Numbered from the stretch's first letter, positions 19,019-28,454 are shown. The stretch is 53,386 nt of DNA from Rhodospirillales bacterium (GCA_028288725.1 JAQGIC010000044.1:1-53386); one strand, 5' to 3'. Translations and numbers: made by a program. The notes: generated by a model from the letters alone, not told the origin.

Positions 19019-19657
19019 ATGAGCAATCTGCCGCCCGACCGCACCAGCGATCGCCTGCTTCACGCCTTGAAGGCGACCGGACCGCAAACCGCGGCCGCGC
19101 TGGCCCCCCGCCTCGCCGTGACCGCCGTCGCGGTGCGCCAGCATCTGGAAAAGCTCGCGGCCGCCGAACTGGTCGCTTACGAAGACCGGCGCGAGGCGGT
19201 CGGCCGTCCCAAGCGCTATTGGCGCCTGGTCGAAGCCGGCCATCGCCGCTTCCCGGAAAATCATGCCGGTCTGACGCTCGAGCTGATCAGCGCCGTGACG
19301 GCGGTGTTCGGCGATGCCGGGCTCGACCAGTTGATCGACCATCGCGAGGCGCAGACGCTTGCGGCCTATCGCGCCCGGCTCGCCCCGGCCGAGGGCCTCG
19401 CGGCGAAGGTCGCGGTCCTGGCCCAGCTCCGCGACGCCGAGGGCTATATGGCCGAGATGCGCGAGGCCGACGACGGCGGCTTTCTGCTGATCGAAAATCA
19501 TTGCCCGATCTGCATCGCGGCGACCCGGTGTCGGGCTCTGTGCCGGTCCGAACTGGCGGTCTTCGCCGCAGCACTGGGGCCGGCGGCCGAGATCACGCGG
19601 ATCGATCATATCGTTGCAGGCGCGCGGCGCTGCGCCTACGGGGTCAGGGGGATCTGA
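19019..19657 (+). CDS. SufR-like winged-helix regulator with Fe-S cysteines
   Basis: A 212-residue DeoR/ArsR-type transcription factor. Residues ~8-72 are a winged helix (TAAALAPRLAVTAVAVRQHL, then the wing EDRREAVGRPKRYW). The C-terminal part carries the cysteine cluster C162-P-I-C165...C171...C175 and a distant C205 in GARRCAYGV. This matches the SufR-type ENHCPxC...C...RRCAY layout; the third SufR position (about residue 189) is not a cysteine here. SufR proteins carry a [4Fe-4S] cluster and control Fe-S genes. No suf genes lie here; instead the gene overlaps a Rieske-protein gene by 1 bp (TGATG), so its target may be that partner. Family confidence is good; target and ligand are inferred. 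Confidence 0.82.
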   Translation: MSNLPPDRTSDRLLHALKATGPQTAAALAPRLAVTAVAVRQHLEKLAAAELVAYEDRREAVGRPKRYWRLVEAGHRRFPENHAGLTLELISAVTAVFGDAGLDQLIDHREAQTLAAYRARLAPAEGLAAKVAVLAQLRDAEGYMAEMREADDGGFLLIENHCPICIAATRCRALCRSELAVFAAALGPAAEITRIDHIVAGARRCAYGVRGI

Positions 19658-21255
19658 TGGCTTGGACCATGGTGGCCGACGAGGCGGCGCTGCTGGCGGC
19701 GGGTCGCCTGGTGGTTCGGGTCGAGGGACGACAGATCCTGCTCGTCGCAACGAACCAAGGCCTGTTCGCGACCGCCAACCGCTGCCCGCACGAGGGCTAT
19801 CCGCTGAGCGAGGGCACGCTCGCCGGCTGCATGCTGACCTGCAACTGGCACAATTGGAAATTCGATCTCGCCAGTGGCGAAACGCTGGTCGGCGGCGACA
19901 CGCTACGGCGCTATCCGATGCGCATCGAGGCGGGCCAGGTCTGGCTCGATCCGGCCGATCCGCCGGTCGCGGCGCAGCGGACGGCGCTGCTGGACGGGCT
20001 GGTCCAGGCGCTGGGCGACCGGGACCAGCAGCGTCAGCTGCGCGAGGCGGCACGGCTCGACCGGCTTGGCGTCGACCCGCTCGACGCGGTCCGGACGGCC
20101 CTCGCCTGGGCGCATGAGCGGCTGGAATACGGCACGACCCACGCGTTCGCCGCCATCCCCGACTGGCTGCGGCTTCAGGCCGATCCGGATCTGCCCGCCG
20201 ACGCGCGCCTGATGGCGCTGGGCGAGATCCTGGGCCATATCGGCGACGATGTCGCCGGCGCGGAGGCAAGGTTCCGCTTCGCCACCGAGGTCTCCGCCTG
20301 GGATGCGGCCCGGTTTCAGGACGCGATCGAGCGGGAGGACGAGCCCGCGGCCGTCGCCCTGCTGCGCGGCGCGCTGGCCCTGCCCGCCTGGCCGGCCGAT
20401 CTGCCCGGCGCGCTCGTCGCCGCGGCGCTCGAGCATTATGCCGATTTCGGCCATTCGCTGATCTACACGACCCAGGCGCTGCGCCTGATCGACCGGCTGG
20501 GACCCGGTGTCGTCGAACCGGTGCTGCTCGCCCTGGTGCGCGCGCTGGTCTATGCCCAGCGCGAGGATCTGCTGCCGGAATTCCGGGATTATCGCCAGCG
20601 GTGCCGCAGTTGGTGGCAGCCGGGCGATCGGTTTCTGGCACTTGCCAGCGACCCGCCGCCGCCGCTGCACGCCCTGGCGCTGCGGCGGACCAGCGCCAAG
20701 CAGGCGATGGCGATCGTCGGCGCCTGGGCGCCGATCCATCCGCCGGAAGCGATCTTCGCCATCCTGACCGAGACCGTCGCCTGGCAATTGCTTCACGCCG
20801 ATGCGCCGTTCCTCGACAGCGTCGATCAAAAGCTGTCGGAGAATGTCGGCTGGCTCGATTTCACCCACGGCCTGACCTTCGCCGCCGCCGGGCTGGATGC
20901 GGTCAGGATCGACGCGTCGCTCTGGCCGGCGCTGCTGTTGCAGCTGGCCTGCTTCGTCGGCCGCAACAGCCGGTATGTCGATCCCGACCTCGCAACCGGG
21001 GAATGGGGTGTCGGCGCGGTCCGGCCGTTTCTGGCGGATGCGAGCCTGCGCGTGGTCAACCATGGGCAAGGCCGGTTCGTCCTGTCCGCCCATCTTGCCA
21101 AGACGTTGTTCGCCGCCGTCGAGCTGGCCGAAGCGGTCCCGGCCGTGGCACCGACCCTCCTGGCCGCGACCAACCGGTTCCTTGAAGCGCCGCTACGCGG
21201 GCGCAACCCCCGGCGCGCGGCGCGCCAGATGCTGGCGTTCGTGGCCGAGGAATAG
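19657..21255 (+). CDS. Rieske [2Fe-2S] protein with large His-rich helical C-terminal region
   Basis: Residues 1-100 are a Rieske domain: C43-P-H45 and C62-N-W-H65 are the cluster ligands with ferredoxin-type spacing. The remaining ~430 residues (532 in total) are predicted all-helical and I cannot assign them. They are rich in histidines placed next to acids, such as EHYADFGHSLIY (H260, H266), LDFTHGLTF (H404) and VNHGQGRFVLSAHLAKT (H469, H479). This could be a metal site, faintly like questin-oxidase-type (DUF4243) proteins. No ring-hydroxylase mononuclear iron domain is seen. The start overlaps the SufR-like stop by 1 bp, so both are expressed together. There is no signal peptide; it is probably cytosolic. 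Confidence 0.8.
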   Translation: MAWTMVADEAALLAAGRLVVRVEGRQILLVATNQGLFATANRCPHEGYPLSEGTLAGCMLTCNWHNWKFDLASGETLVGGDTLRRYPMRIEAGQVWLDPADPPVAAQRTALLDGLVQALGDRDQQRQLREAARLDRLGVDPLDAVRTALAWAHERLEYGTTHAFAAIPDWLRLQADPDLPADARLMALGEILGHIGDDVAGAEARFRFATEVSAWDAARFQDAIEREDEPAAVALLRGALALPAWPADLPGALVAAALEHYADFGHSLIYTTQALRLIDRLGPGVVEPVLLALVRALVYAQREDLLPEFRDYRQRCRSWWQPGDRFLALASDPPPPLHALALRRTSAKQAMAIVGAWAPIHPPEAIFAILTETVAWQLLHADAPFLDSVDQKLSENVGWLDFTHGLTFAAAGLDAVRIDASLWPALLLQLACFVGRNSRYVDPDLATGEWGVGAVRPFLADASLRVVNHGQGRFVLSAHLAKTLFAAVELAEAVPAVAPTLLAATNRFLEAPLRGRNPRRAARQMLAFVAEE

Positions 21256-21288
21256 AAAAAGGGCCGCTCCATCGGGGCGGCCCTTTTC
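21256..21288. terminator. Bidirectional rho-independent terminator
   Basis: GGGCCGC-TCCATCGG-GGCGGCCC forms a GC-rich hairpin flanked by GAAAAA on the left and TTTTCTC on the right. It sits between the convergent Rieske gene and secA and can serve both strands. Confidence 0.85.
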
Positions 21289-21306
21289 TCGTTCAATGAC
21301 CCGGGA

Positions 21307-24009
21307 TCAGACCCGGCCGTGGCAATGCTTGTATTTCTTGCCCGACCCGCACGGGCAGAGCGCATTGCGTGACAGGCGCTGGCTGGGCGACAGGTTCTGG
21401 ATCGGAGCCGCCGGACGGTCCTCGCCGCTGGCGAGCGCGATCCCGGCCTCTTCCATCTCATCGGCATCGAACGCCGGATGGATCGCCCGGATGTTGCGCG
21501 GCATCTGTGGCTGCGGCACGGCCTGGGGTTCGGCCATGCGCAATTCGACGTGGCTCAGCACCCGGGTGACCGTGGCGCGCAGGCCGCCCAGCATGTCGGA
21601 GAACAGCTCGAACGCCTCGCGCTTGTATTCGTTCAGCGGGTCGCGCTGGGCATAGGCGCGCAGGTTGATGCCCTGGCGCAGATGGTCGAGCGCCAGCAGA
21701 TGGTCCTTCCAGGTCTGGTCCAACAGCTGCAGCAGCAGGCTCTTTTCGACCATGCGCATGGTGTCGGCGCCATAGGCGGCTTCCTTGGCGGCCATCTTCT
21801 CGTCGGCCGCCAGGGTGACGCGCTCGCGGATCGCCTCGTCGGCGATGCCTTCTTCCTTGGCCCATTCCTCGATCGGCAGGTCGAGGCCCAGGATGTTCAG
21901 CACCTCGGTATGCAGGCCCGCGACATCCCACTGCTCGGCATAGGCATTGGGCGGGATCGCGGCCGCGACCAGGGTCTCTATCGTCTCCTGGCGCATGTCG
22001 ACCACGGTCGCCTGCACGTCGACGGCGTTCATGATCTCCTTGCGCTGCTCATAGACGACCTTGCGCTGGTCGTTCATGACGTCGTCGTATTTCAGGATGT
22101 GCTTGCGCATGTCGAAATTGCGCGCTTCGACCTTCTGCTGGGCCTTTTCCAGCGCCTTGTTCATCCAGGGATGGACGATCGCCTCGCCCTCCTTGATGCC
22201 GAAGCGCTGCAGCCAGGCATCCATGCGCTCGGAGCCGAAGATGCGCATCAGATCGTCTTCGAGCGAGACGAAGAACGCCGACGCGCCGGGATCGCCCTGA
22301 CGGCCGGAACGGCCGCGCAGCTGATTGTCGATGCGCCGGCTTTCATGCCGCTCGCTGCCGATGACGAACAGGCCGCCGGCATCGCGCGCGATCTGGCCAT
22401 CGACCTTGATCTCGGCCCGAATTTCTTCGATCCGGGCTGCGCGCGCGGCCTCGTCGGTCACGTCGGCCAGTTCCTGGCGCACGCGCATGTCCAGATTGCC
22501 GCCCAGCTGAATGTCGGTGCCGCGGCCGGCCATGTTGGTGGCGATGGTGACCGAGCCGGGCCGGCCGGCCTGGGCCACGATGCTCGCTTCCATTTCGTGA
22601 TAGCGCGCGTTCAGCACCTTGTGCGGCACCCCGGCTTCCTTGAGGAAGGCGGACAGCGCCTCGGACTTCTCGATCGAGACGGTGCCGACCAGCACCGGCT
22701 GCTTGCGCTCGAAGCACTCCTGGACCTTGACCTTGATCGCCGCGAACTTCTCGCGCTCGGTGCGATAGACCTCGTCGTCGGAATCCTTGCGCAGGACCGG
22801 CTGGTTGGTCGGGATCTCGATGACTTCGAGCTTGTAGATGTCGGAGAATTCGCCGGCCTCGGTCATCGCCGTGCCGGTCATGCCCGCCAGCTTCGGATAG
22901 AGGCGGAAATAATTCTGGAACGTGATCGAGGCCAGCGTCTGGTTCTCGTTCTGGATCTCGGCGCGTTCTTTCGCTTCCAGCGCCTGATGCAGGCCTTCCG
23001 AATAGCGGCGCCCCTCCATCATGCGGCCGGTGAACTCGTCGATGATGATGACCTTGTCATCCTTGACGATGTAGTCGACGTCGCGCGTGAAGATCTTGTG
23101 CGCACGCAGCGCCTGGTTCACGTGATGGACCAGCGAGACGTTGTGAATGTCGTAGAGCGTGCCTTCGACCAGCAGGCCCGCCTGCATCAGCAGCTGCTCG
23201 ATATGCTCGACGCCGGCCTCGGTCAGCGTGACCGTGCGCTGCTTCTCGTCCTTCTCGTAATCCTCGGCCGTCAGGCTCGGGATCAGCCGGTCGACGCTGG
23301 TATAGAGCTCGGAATTATCCTCGGTCGGGCCGGAGATGATGAGCGGCGTGCGCGCTTCGTCGATCAGGATCGAGTCGACTTCGTCGACGATCGCGTAATG
23401 GAACGGGCGTTGGACCATCTCTTCCAGGCGGAACTTCATATTGTCCCGCAGGTAGTCGAAGCCAAATTCGTTGTTCGTGCCGTAGGTGATGTCGGAGGCG
23501 TAGGCGTCGCGGCGCTGGACGTCGTCCAGGTCGTGCAGGATCACGCCGACGGTGAGCCCCAGGAAGCGATAGACGTTGCCCATCCATTCCGCGTCGCGGC
23601 TGGCCAGGTAGTCGTTCACGGTCACGACATGCACGCCCTTGCCGGCGAGCGCATTCAGATAGACCGCGAGCGTACCGACCAGCGTCTTGCCTTCGCCGGT
23701 CTTCATCTCGGCGATCATGCCCTTGTGCAGCACCATGCCGCCCAGTAGCTGGACGTCGTAGGGGCGCTGACCCAGCACGCGCTTGGCCGCCTCGCGCACG
23801 GTCGCGAACGCCTCGACCAGGATGTCGTCCAGCGTCTCGCCCGCCGCCAGGCGGTCCTTGAACATCTGGGTGCGCGCGATCAAGGCCGCGTCATCGAGGG
23901 CGACAAGCTCTGCCTCGAGCTGGTTGATCGCGACGACCTGGGCGGAGAACCCTTTCAGAAACCGGTCATTGGCCGAACCAAACAGCCGCCGGGCGAGGGC
24001 ACCGAGCAT
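21307..24009 (-). CDS. secA: Preprotein translocase ATPase SecA
   Basis: SecA drives preproteins through SecYEG. The 900-residue protein starts [21 protein letters not shown] chose 24009 over an in-frame start at 24075, whose extra 22 residues look non-coding. Domains in order: NBD1 with Walker [12 protein letters not shown] and Walker [18 protein letters not shown]; the preprotein cross-linking domain (about 225-375); NBD2 with [14 protein letters not shown] and [17 protein letters not shown]; helical scaffold and wing; and a C-terminal zinc-binding SEC-C motif [16 protein letters not shown] that contacts SecB and membrane. It is a single gene converging on the Rieske gene and diverging from the parvulin gene. 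Confidence 0.99.
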   Translation of the reverse strand: MLGALARRLFGSANDRFLKGFSAQVVAINQLEAELVALDDAALIARTQMFKDRLAAGETLDDILVEAFATVREAAKRVLGQRPYDVQLLGGMVLHKGMIAEMKTGEGKTLVGTLAVYLNALAGKGVHVVTVNDYLASRDAEWMGNVYRFLGLTVGVILHDLDDVQRRDAYASDITYGTNNEFGFDYLRDNMKFRLEEMVQRPFHYAIVDEVDSILIDEARTPLIISGPTEDNSELYTSVDRLIPSLTAEDYEKDEKQRTVTLTEAGVEHIEQLLMQAGLLVEGTLYDIHNVSLVHHVNQALRAHKIFTRDVDYIVKDDKVIIIDEFTGRMMEGRRYSEGLHQALEAKERAEIQNENQTLASITFQNYFRLYPKLAGMTGTAMTEAGEFSDIYKLEVIEIPTNQPVLRKDSDDEVYRTEREKFAAIKVKVQECFERKQPVLVGTVSIEKSEALSAFLKEAGVPHKVLNARYHEMEASIVAQAGRPGSVTIATNMAGRGTDIQLGGNLDMRVRQELADVTDEAARAARIEEIRAEIKVDGQIARDAGGLFVIGSERHESRRIDNQLRGRSGRQGDPGASAFFVSLEDDLMRIFGSERMDAWLQRFGIKEGEAIVHPWMNKALEKAQQKVEARNFDMRKHILKYDDVMNDQRKVVYEQRKEIMNAVDVQATVVDMRQETIETLVAAAIPPNAYAEQWDVAGLHTEVLNILGLDLPIEEWAKEEGIADEAIRERVTLAADEKMAAKEAAYGADTMRMVEKSLLLQLLDQTWKDHLLALDHLRQGINLRAYAQRDPLNEYKREAFELFSDMLGGLRATVTRVLSHVELRMAEPQAVPQPQMPRNIRAIHPAFDADEMEEAGIALASGEDRPAAPIQNLSPSQRLSRNALCPCGSGKKYKHCHGRV

Positions 24010-24298
24010 CCAAACCTCGAAAGATGGGGGTCCCGCAACTCGCATGCTCCGGGAAGGCCCGTTACATAGGGACAACGTCCGGCGAAGTCAATCGCGCGGG
24101 GCGCTCCAATGGTCCGCGTGCCGCTTCATGTCACGCCCGCGCGCGCCAATTCGTGACACAAATTGCTACAGCGGGGTGCTTGTAGCCGCGCGCGTCTTGT
24201 GATTAATGGCCCGGCATCGCCATGAAGTCGGTCTTTTTCGATTCCGTGTGGCCCGACGGCTGCCGCTCGTTGATCCGGCCCCACCCCAAGGAACAGCC

Positions 24299-25213
24299 AT
24301 GTCCCTGAAATCGTCGTCGTCCCGCCCGTTGCGGTCCCTGGTGTTCGCGCTGGCGCTCGCAGCACCGATCGCCGCCTACGCGGCCGACGCGCCCAAGCTG
24401 CAGTTGGCGCCTGCTGCCGCCGACGATCCGGTCGTCGCCAAGATCAACGGCTCGGACATCCACAAGTCCGATCTGCTTGCCGCCCAGAAGCAGCTGCCGC
24501 AGCAATACCAGCAGGTCCCGCTCGAGGCGATCTTCCCGCAGCTGCTCGACCAGGTCGTCAACAACAAGCTGCTGATCGACGCCGCCAAGGATGCCAAGCT
24601 GGACAATGATCCGGAAGTGAAGGATCGGATGGCCAAGGTGCAGGAGCGCGTGGTCGAACAGGTCTATATCGACCGGCTGCTGGCCAAGGCGACCAGCGAC
24701 GACGCGCTGAAGGTCCGTTACCAGAAGGTCATCAAGGACGCCCCGGCCCAGGAGGAAATCCACGGCCGCCAGATCCTGCTGAAGGACGAGGCCGAGGCCA
24801 AGGCGGTGATCGCCCAGCTCGACAAGGGCGGCGACTTCGTCAAGATCGCCAACGAAAAGAACCCGAACAAGGATTCGAACGGCGGCGATCTGGGCTATTT
24901 CACCAAGGACGCGATGCCGGCGGAATTCGGCGACGCCGCCTTCGCCTTGAAGAAGGGCCAGTACACCAAGACGCCGGTGAAGACCCAGTTCGGCTGGCAC
25001 GTCATCAAGGTCGAGGATCGCCGTCCGGCCACGCCGCCGTCCTTCGATGAAACCAAAGAAAAGCTGATGAGCGACGCCGAGAAGGAAACGATCGACGCCA
25101 AGGTCGCCGACCTGCGCGGCAAGGCCAAGGTCGAGCAGTTCAATCTCGACGGTTCGCCGTTCTCGGCCCAGCTGAAGCCAAACCCGGCTCCGACGCCACC
25201 GGCCAAGAAGTAG
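24299..25213 (+). CDS. Exported parvulin-type peptidyl-prolyl isomerase
   Basis: A periplasmic folding factor of 304 residues. It has a signal peptide at 1-29 (RPLRSLVFALALAAPIAAYA, cleavage likely after AYA), a SurA-like N-terminal helical part (VVAKINGSDIHKSDLL to about residue 145) and a parvulin domain at about 150-245 with EIHGRQILLKDEAEA, GGDLGYFTKDAMPAEFG and TQFGWHVIKVEDRRP. The C-terminus is Pro/Lys-rich. The ATG at 24299 has AAGGAA 5 nt upstream; a start at 24206 would precede the signal peptide with unrelated residues. It diverges from secA with 289 bp between, in which I see no further gene. Confidence 0.95.
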   Translation: MSLKSSSSRPLRSLVFALALAAPIAAYAADAPKLQLAPAAADDPVVAKINGSDIHKSDLLAAQKQLPQQYQQVPLEAIFPQLLDQVVNNKLLIDAAKDAKLDNDPEVKDRMAKVQERVVEQVYIDRLLAKATSDDALKVRYQKVIKDAPAQEEIHGRQILLKDEAEAKAVIAQLDKGGDFVKIANEKNPNKDSNGGDLGYFTKDAMPAEFGDAAFALKKGQYTKTPVKTQFGWHVIKVEDRRPATPPSFDETKEKLMSDAEKETIDAKVADLRGKAKVEQFNLDGSPFSAQLKPNPAPTPPAKK

Positions 25214-25283
25214 ACGCGGGACCGTTACGGACGATCTTCGCCGCCGGGCCTATCCAACCGGCGCGATGATCAGGTAGATACGC

Positions 25284-25320
25284 GGGGTGCGCCGGTTCGG
25301 TCCGGTCGCACCCCGTTTAT
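25284..25320 (+). terminator. Rho-independent terminator after the parvulin gene
   Basis: GGGGTGCG and CGCACCCC pair across a 15-nt loop that itself can pair (CCGGTTC...GGACCGG-like), followed by GTTTATTTT. It lies 70 bp after the parvulin stop and just before argJ, so the two genes are separate transcription units. Confidence 0.8.
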
Positions 25321-25333
25321 TTTAGAGCCCCTC

Positions 25334-26587
25334 ATGGCAAGGATCTCTCGTCCCATGTCGATCGCCGTTTCGCCGCTGGCGCCCACAGCTTTTCCGACCC
25401 TGAAGCCGATCGCCGGGGTCCGGCTCTCCGCCGGAAATTGCGGCATCCGCTACAAGGGGCGGCCGGATCTGATGGTGGCGCTGCTCGATCCGGGCTCGAC
25501 CATCGCCGGCGTGTTCACCCGGTCGAAGACGCCGGGCGCGCCCGTGGTCTGGTGCCGCGAGGTGCTGCCGCACGGCAAGGCCCGGGTCATCGTGGTCAAT
25601 TCGGGCAATTCCAACGTCTTCACCGGCAAGGCCGGCCGCAGGATCGTCGTCGAGACCGCCGAGGCCGCCGCCAAGGCCGCCGGCTGCCGGCCCGAAGAGG
25701 TCTATATCTCGTCGACCGGGGTCATCGGCGAAGTGCCGCCGGGAGAGAAGATCATCAACGCGCTGCCCGGCCTGATCGCCGAGGTCGCCGAGCACCGCTG
25801 GGCCGAGGCCGCGGCCGCGATCATGACGACCGACACCTTCGCCAAGGGCGCGACCGCGACCGCCGAGATCGACGGCGTCGCCGTCACCATCAATGGTTTC
25901 GTCAAGGGTTCCGGCATGATCGCGCCGGATATGGCGACCATGCTGGGCTATGTCTTCACCGACGCCAAGCTGCCGGCCGCGGTCCTGCAGGAGCTCTTGT
26001 CGGGCGGCACCGACAAATCGTTCAACGCCACCACGGTCGATGGCGATACCTCGACCTCGGACACGGTGTTGCTGGTCGCGACCAACAAGGCCGAGCATGG
26101 CAAGATCCATAAGGCGAGCGATCCGAGGCTCAAGGATTTCAAGCGCAAGCTGGAGGCCCTGCTGATCGATCTGGCCCAGCAGATCGTGCGCGACGGCGAA
26201 GGGGCCGAGAAGTTCGTCGAGATCCGCGTCACGGGTGCCGCCGGCAAGAAGGCGGCCCAGCGCATCGGCCTCGCCATCGGCAATTCGCCTCTGGTCAAGA
26301 CGGCACTCGCCGCCGGCGACGCCAACTGGGGCCGCATCGTCATGGCGGTCGGCAAATCGGGCGAGAAGGTCGACCGCGACACCCTGTCGATCTCGGTCGG
26401 CGGCATCATGATCGCGACCGAGGGCGGCCCGGTCCCGGGCTATGACGAGGCGCCGATCGCCAAGCACATGGCCGGCCGCGAGATCCTGATCGAGGTCGAT
26501 ATCGGGCTGGGCAAGGGCAAGGCCATCGTCTGGACCTGCGACCTGACCCATCGCTACATCGACATCAACGCCAGCTATCGTTCTTGA
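25334..26587 (+). CDS. argJ: Bifunctional ornithine acetyltransferase / N-acetylglutamate synthase
   Basis: ArgJ transfers the acetyl group from N-acetylornithine to glutamate, closing the cyclic arginine pathway; bifunctional forms also use acetyl-CoA. The 417-residue precursor self-cleaves at A-T in MIAPDMATMLGYV, making T202 the nucleophile of the beta chain. Other family motifs are VNSGNSNVFTG (N-terminal substrate site), YISSTGVIGE, and TTVDGDTSTSDTV in the beta chain. The N-terminus could begin at 25334 or at the ATG at 25355 (MSIAVSPLAPTAFP), which has AAGG upstream. Its stop overlaps the Nudix gene by 4 bp. Confidence 0.97.
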   Translation: MARISRPMSIAVSPLAPTAFPTLKPIAGVRLSAGNCGIRYKGRPDLMVALLDPGSTIAGVFTRSKTPGAPVVWCREVLPHGKARVIVVNSGNSNVFTGKAGRRIVVETAEAAAKAAGCRPEEVYISSTGVIGEVPPGEKIINALPGLIAEVAEHRWAEAAAAIMTTDTFAKGATATAEIDGVAVTINGFVKGSGMIAPDMATMLGYVFTDAKLPAAVLQELLSGGTDKSFNATTVDGDTSTSDTVLLVATNKAEHGKIHKASDPRLKDFKRKLEALLIDLAQQIVRDGEGAEKFVEIRVTGAAGKKAAQRIGLAIGNSPLVKTALAAGDANWGRIVMAVGKSGEKVDRDTLSISVGGIMIATEGGPVPGYDEAPIAKHMAGREILIEVDIGLGKGKAIVWTCDLTHRYIDINASYRS

Positions 26588-26994
26588 GCGCAGCCCTGCC
26601 GATCATTCTGGTCTCCGCCGTGGCGCTGGTCGACACGGACGGACGGGTGCTGCTCGCCCGTCGGCCGCCCGGCAAAAGCATGGCGGGCCTCTGGGAATTT
26701 CCCGGTGGCAAGGTCGAGCCGGGCGAGACGCCGGAGGCGGCGCTGATCCGCGAATTGAAGGAAGAGCTGGGCATCGACACCAAGGAAAGCTGCCTCGCCC
26801 CCTTCACCTTCGCCAGCCACGCCTACGAGAAGTTCCACCTGCTGATGCCGCTCTACGTCTGCCGGCGCTGGACCGGTACGGTGACCGCGCAGGAGGGCCA
26901 GGAACTGGCCTGGGCCCGACCCGCGCGGCTCGGCGACTATGAGATGCCGCCGGCGGACAAGCCGCTGGTGGCGATGCTGAGAGATCTGCTTTAG
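26584..26994 (+). CDS. mutT: MutT-type Nudix hydrolase (8-oxo-dGTP diphosphatase)
   Basis: MutT removes oxidised dGTP from the nucleotide pool. The 136-residue protein has the complete Nudix box G-x5-E-x7-R-E-L-x-E-E-L-G-I, with GGKVEPGETPEAALIRELKE followed by ELGI, preceded by VLLARRPPGKSMAGLWEFP, the usual MutT lead-in. The start is a TTG at 26584 that overlaps the argJ stop (TTGA). No in-frame ATG precedes the conserved ILVSAVALVDTDGRVLL strand, so the rare start codon is likely real. Coupling to argJ is common in alphaproteobacteria as I recall it. Confidence 0.92.
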   Translation: MSAALPIILVSAVALVDTDGRVLLARRPPGKSMAGLWEFPGGKVEPGETPEAALIRELKEELGIDTKESCLAPFTFASHAYEKFHLLMPLYVCRRWTGTVTAQEGQELAWARPARLGDYEMPPADKPLVAMLRDLL

Positions 26995-27021
26995 GCACCC
27001 TCACCCGGCGAACGAGGCTCG

Positions 27022-27076
27022 CCACCCTCTCCCGCAAGCGGGAGAGGGTGGGCCCCGCGAAGCGGGAGGGTAAGGG
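27022..27076. repeat. Intergenic hairpin repeat (CCCTCTCCCG family)
   Basis: CACCCTCTCCCG-CAAG-CGGGAGAGGGTG is a perfect 12-bp stem, followed by a second, partial unit CCCGCGAAGCGGGAGGGT. It fills the gap between the convergent mutT and LysR genes and could end transcription on both strands, although it has no U-run. Hairpins of this wording are widespread intergenic repeats in GC-rich proteobacteria. Confidence 0.75.
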
Positions 27077-27095
27077 TCACGCCGCACTTTAGACG

Positions 27096-28016
27096 CTAAA
27101 CCACCGCCCGATGCGGCAGCGGACGCGGCCCGACCGAGGCCAAGAGCCAGTCCCGGAAGATCGCGATCGCCGGCTGCTCGGCCGTCTCCAACGGCGTCAC
27201 GATATAGAAGCTGCCTTCCTTGTGCGGCAGGGTCAGATCGAACGGCGCCACCAGGCGGCCGGCGGCGAGGTCGATCTCGACGAAGGACGTGCCGGCGAGC
27301 ACCACGCCCGAACCGTCGATCGCCGCCTGCAGCGCCACCATGATCAGGTCGAAGGTGAGGCCACGGCGTTCGGCGATCTCGGCCGGTGCGCCCGCGGCCG
27401 CGAGCCACAGTGGCCAGGCCTCGCGGTAATGCTCGACGTGGATCAGCGTATGCTGGGCCAGATCCTTCGGCTCCCGCAGCGGCCGGTTGCCCTTCAAGAG
27501 CGCCGGGCTGCACACCGGATACCAGTCCTCCTGCATCAGCCGGTCGGCGCGCAAACCCGGCCAATGGCCCTGGCCGTAGCGGATGCCGAGATCGATCCCC
27601 TCGGCCCGGAAATCGACCGAGCGCATGGTCGTGCTGATGCGCACCTCGATATCCGGATGCGCCTCGTGGAAATGTATCAGCCGCGGCACCAGCCATTTCG
27701 CCGCCAGCGACGAGATGGTCGAGATGGTCAGCACCCGCTGCCGCTCCGGCCGGACCAGCCGCTCGGTGGCTCGGCGCAGATCCTCGAACGCGGCACGCAC
27801 GGCCGGCAGGTAGTCCTGGGCGGCGCGGGTCAGTGTCAACGTGCGGTTCTGGCGCACGAACAGCGGGACATTGAGCTGTTCCTCCAGCCGCTTGATCTGA
27901 TGGCTGATCGCGGCCTGGGTCACGTTCAGCTCCGCCGCCGCAAGCGTGAAGCTGAGCAGCCGGGCCGAGGCCTCGAACGCGCGCAGGCCGTTGAGCGAGG
28001 GCAGATGGACGGTCAT
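27096..28016 (-). CDS. LysR-family transcriptional regulator, GcvA-like
   Basis: A 306-residue LysR-type regulator: winged helix-turn-helix at about 8-66 (NGLRAFEASARLLSFTLAAA, then ELNVTQAAISHQIKRLEEQL), linker helix, and a substrate-binding domain. The phrases VSHQIK-like ISHQIKRLEEQ, VRQNRTLTLT, FRAEGIDLGIRYGQGHWPGL and FVEIDLAAGRLVAPFD are typical of the GcvA subgroup, which controls glycine cleavage in E. coli and unrelated targets elsewhere. No gcv genes are nearby. It diverges, over 137 bp including an AT-rich stretch (28017-28060), from the small exported protein at 28154, its most likely local target. Confidence 0.92.
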   Translation of the reverse strand: MTVHLPSLNGLRAFEASARLLSFTLAAAELNVTQAAISHQIKRLEEQLNVPLFVRQNRTLTLTRAAQDYLPAVRAAFEDLRRATERLVRPERQRVLTISTISSLAAKWLVPRLIHFHEAHPDIEVRISTTMRSVDFRAEGIDLGIRYGQGHWPGLRADRLMQEDWYPVCSPALLKGNRPLREPKDLAQHTLIHVEHYREAWPLWLAAAGAPAEIAERRGLTFDLIMVALQAAIDGSGVVLAGTSFVEIDLAAGRLVAPFDLTLPHKEGSFYIVTPLETAEQPAIAIFRDWLLASVGPRPLPHRAVV

Positions 28017-28153
28017 GTCAAATCATAACATGACAAAATATAATGTGAACCCACACAAAGCGTCGTTTGTCCTGTGGACTTACCGGGCCTATCTCCTGAA
28101 CGCAGCCGAGATCGATAAGTTATTTCGGGTCTAGGCCCCCAGGAGTCCGGAAG

Positions 28154-28363
28154 ATGAATACCCTCGTTTCCGCCGTCGCGGCGCCCCTGCCCTCGTTCGT
28201 CCGCGCCGCCGCCTTCGCCGTGCTGGCCGTCGCCGCGGTCGGTACCGCCGAGCTCTGGCAGCACAAGGCCTCCGCCGATGTCGCGGCACCGGCCGCCGCC
28301 GCGATCGATGCGACCCAGCCGCTCGCCGCGGCCCCTTCGACGGTCGATATGTGGCGCTTCTAG
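28154..28363 (+). CDS. Small exported or membrane-anchored protein (69 aa)
   Basis: A 69-residue protein with a basic-then-hydrophobic N-terminus (SFVRAAAFAVLAVAAVGTAEL, about residues 15-35), which can serve as a signal or membrane anchor. An Ala/Pro-rich tail follows, ending in the aromatic STVDMWRF. The ATG has AGGAG 8 nt upstream. I do not recognise a family. It is divergent from the LysR gene and is followed by a strong terminator hairpin at 28422, so it looks like a complete single-gene transcription unit. Its short length and low-complexity composition lower confidence. Confidence 0.55.
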   Translation: MNTLVSAVAAPLPSFVRAAAFAVLAVAAVGTAELWQHKASADVAAPAAAAIDATQPLAAAPSTVDMWRF

Positions 28364-28421
28364 CCGCCGCGCTCGTCATCCGCGGATTTCCCGCTGCCAG
28401 GCCCCGCTCGAACTCCCCTCC

Positions 28422-28453
28422 GCCCGTCATGCCTGGGCATGACGGGCCTTCAT
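28422..28453. terminator. Terminator hairpin between convergent genes
   Basis: GCCCGTCATGCC-TG-GGCATGACGGGC is a perfect 12-bp stem followed by CTTCATACT. It separates the small exported-protein gene from the convergent methyltransferase gene. The U-run is weak. Confidence 0.7.
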
Positions 28454-28454
28454 A

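Noticed and set aside
21478-23748. A 756-codon open frame on the plus strand opposite secA, rich in His, Asp and Ala
   Set aside because: It is antisense to an unmistakable secA and arises from GC-rich codon bias; the product has no recognisable domain. The same applies to long antisense frames opposite mrdA (4800-5978), mreB (7678-8589), ilvB (12188-13762), ptsP (37288-38988) and others.
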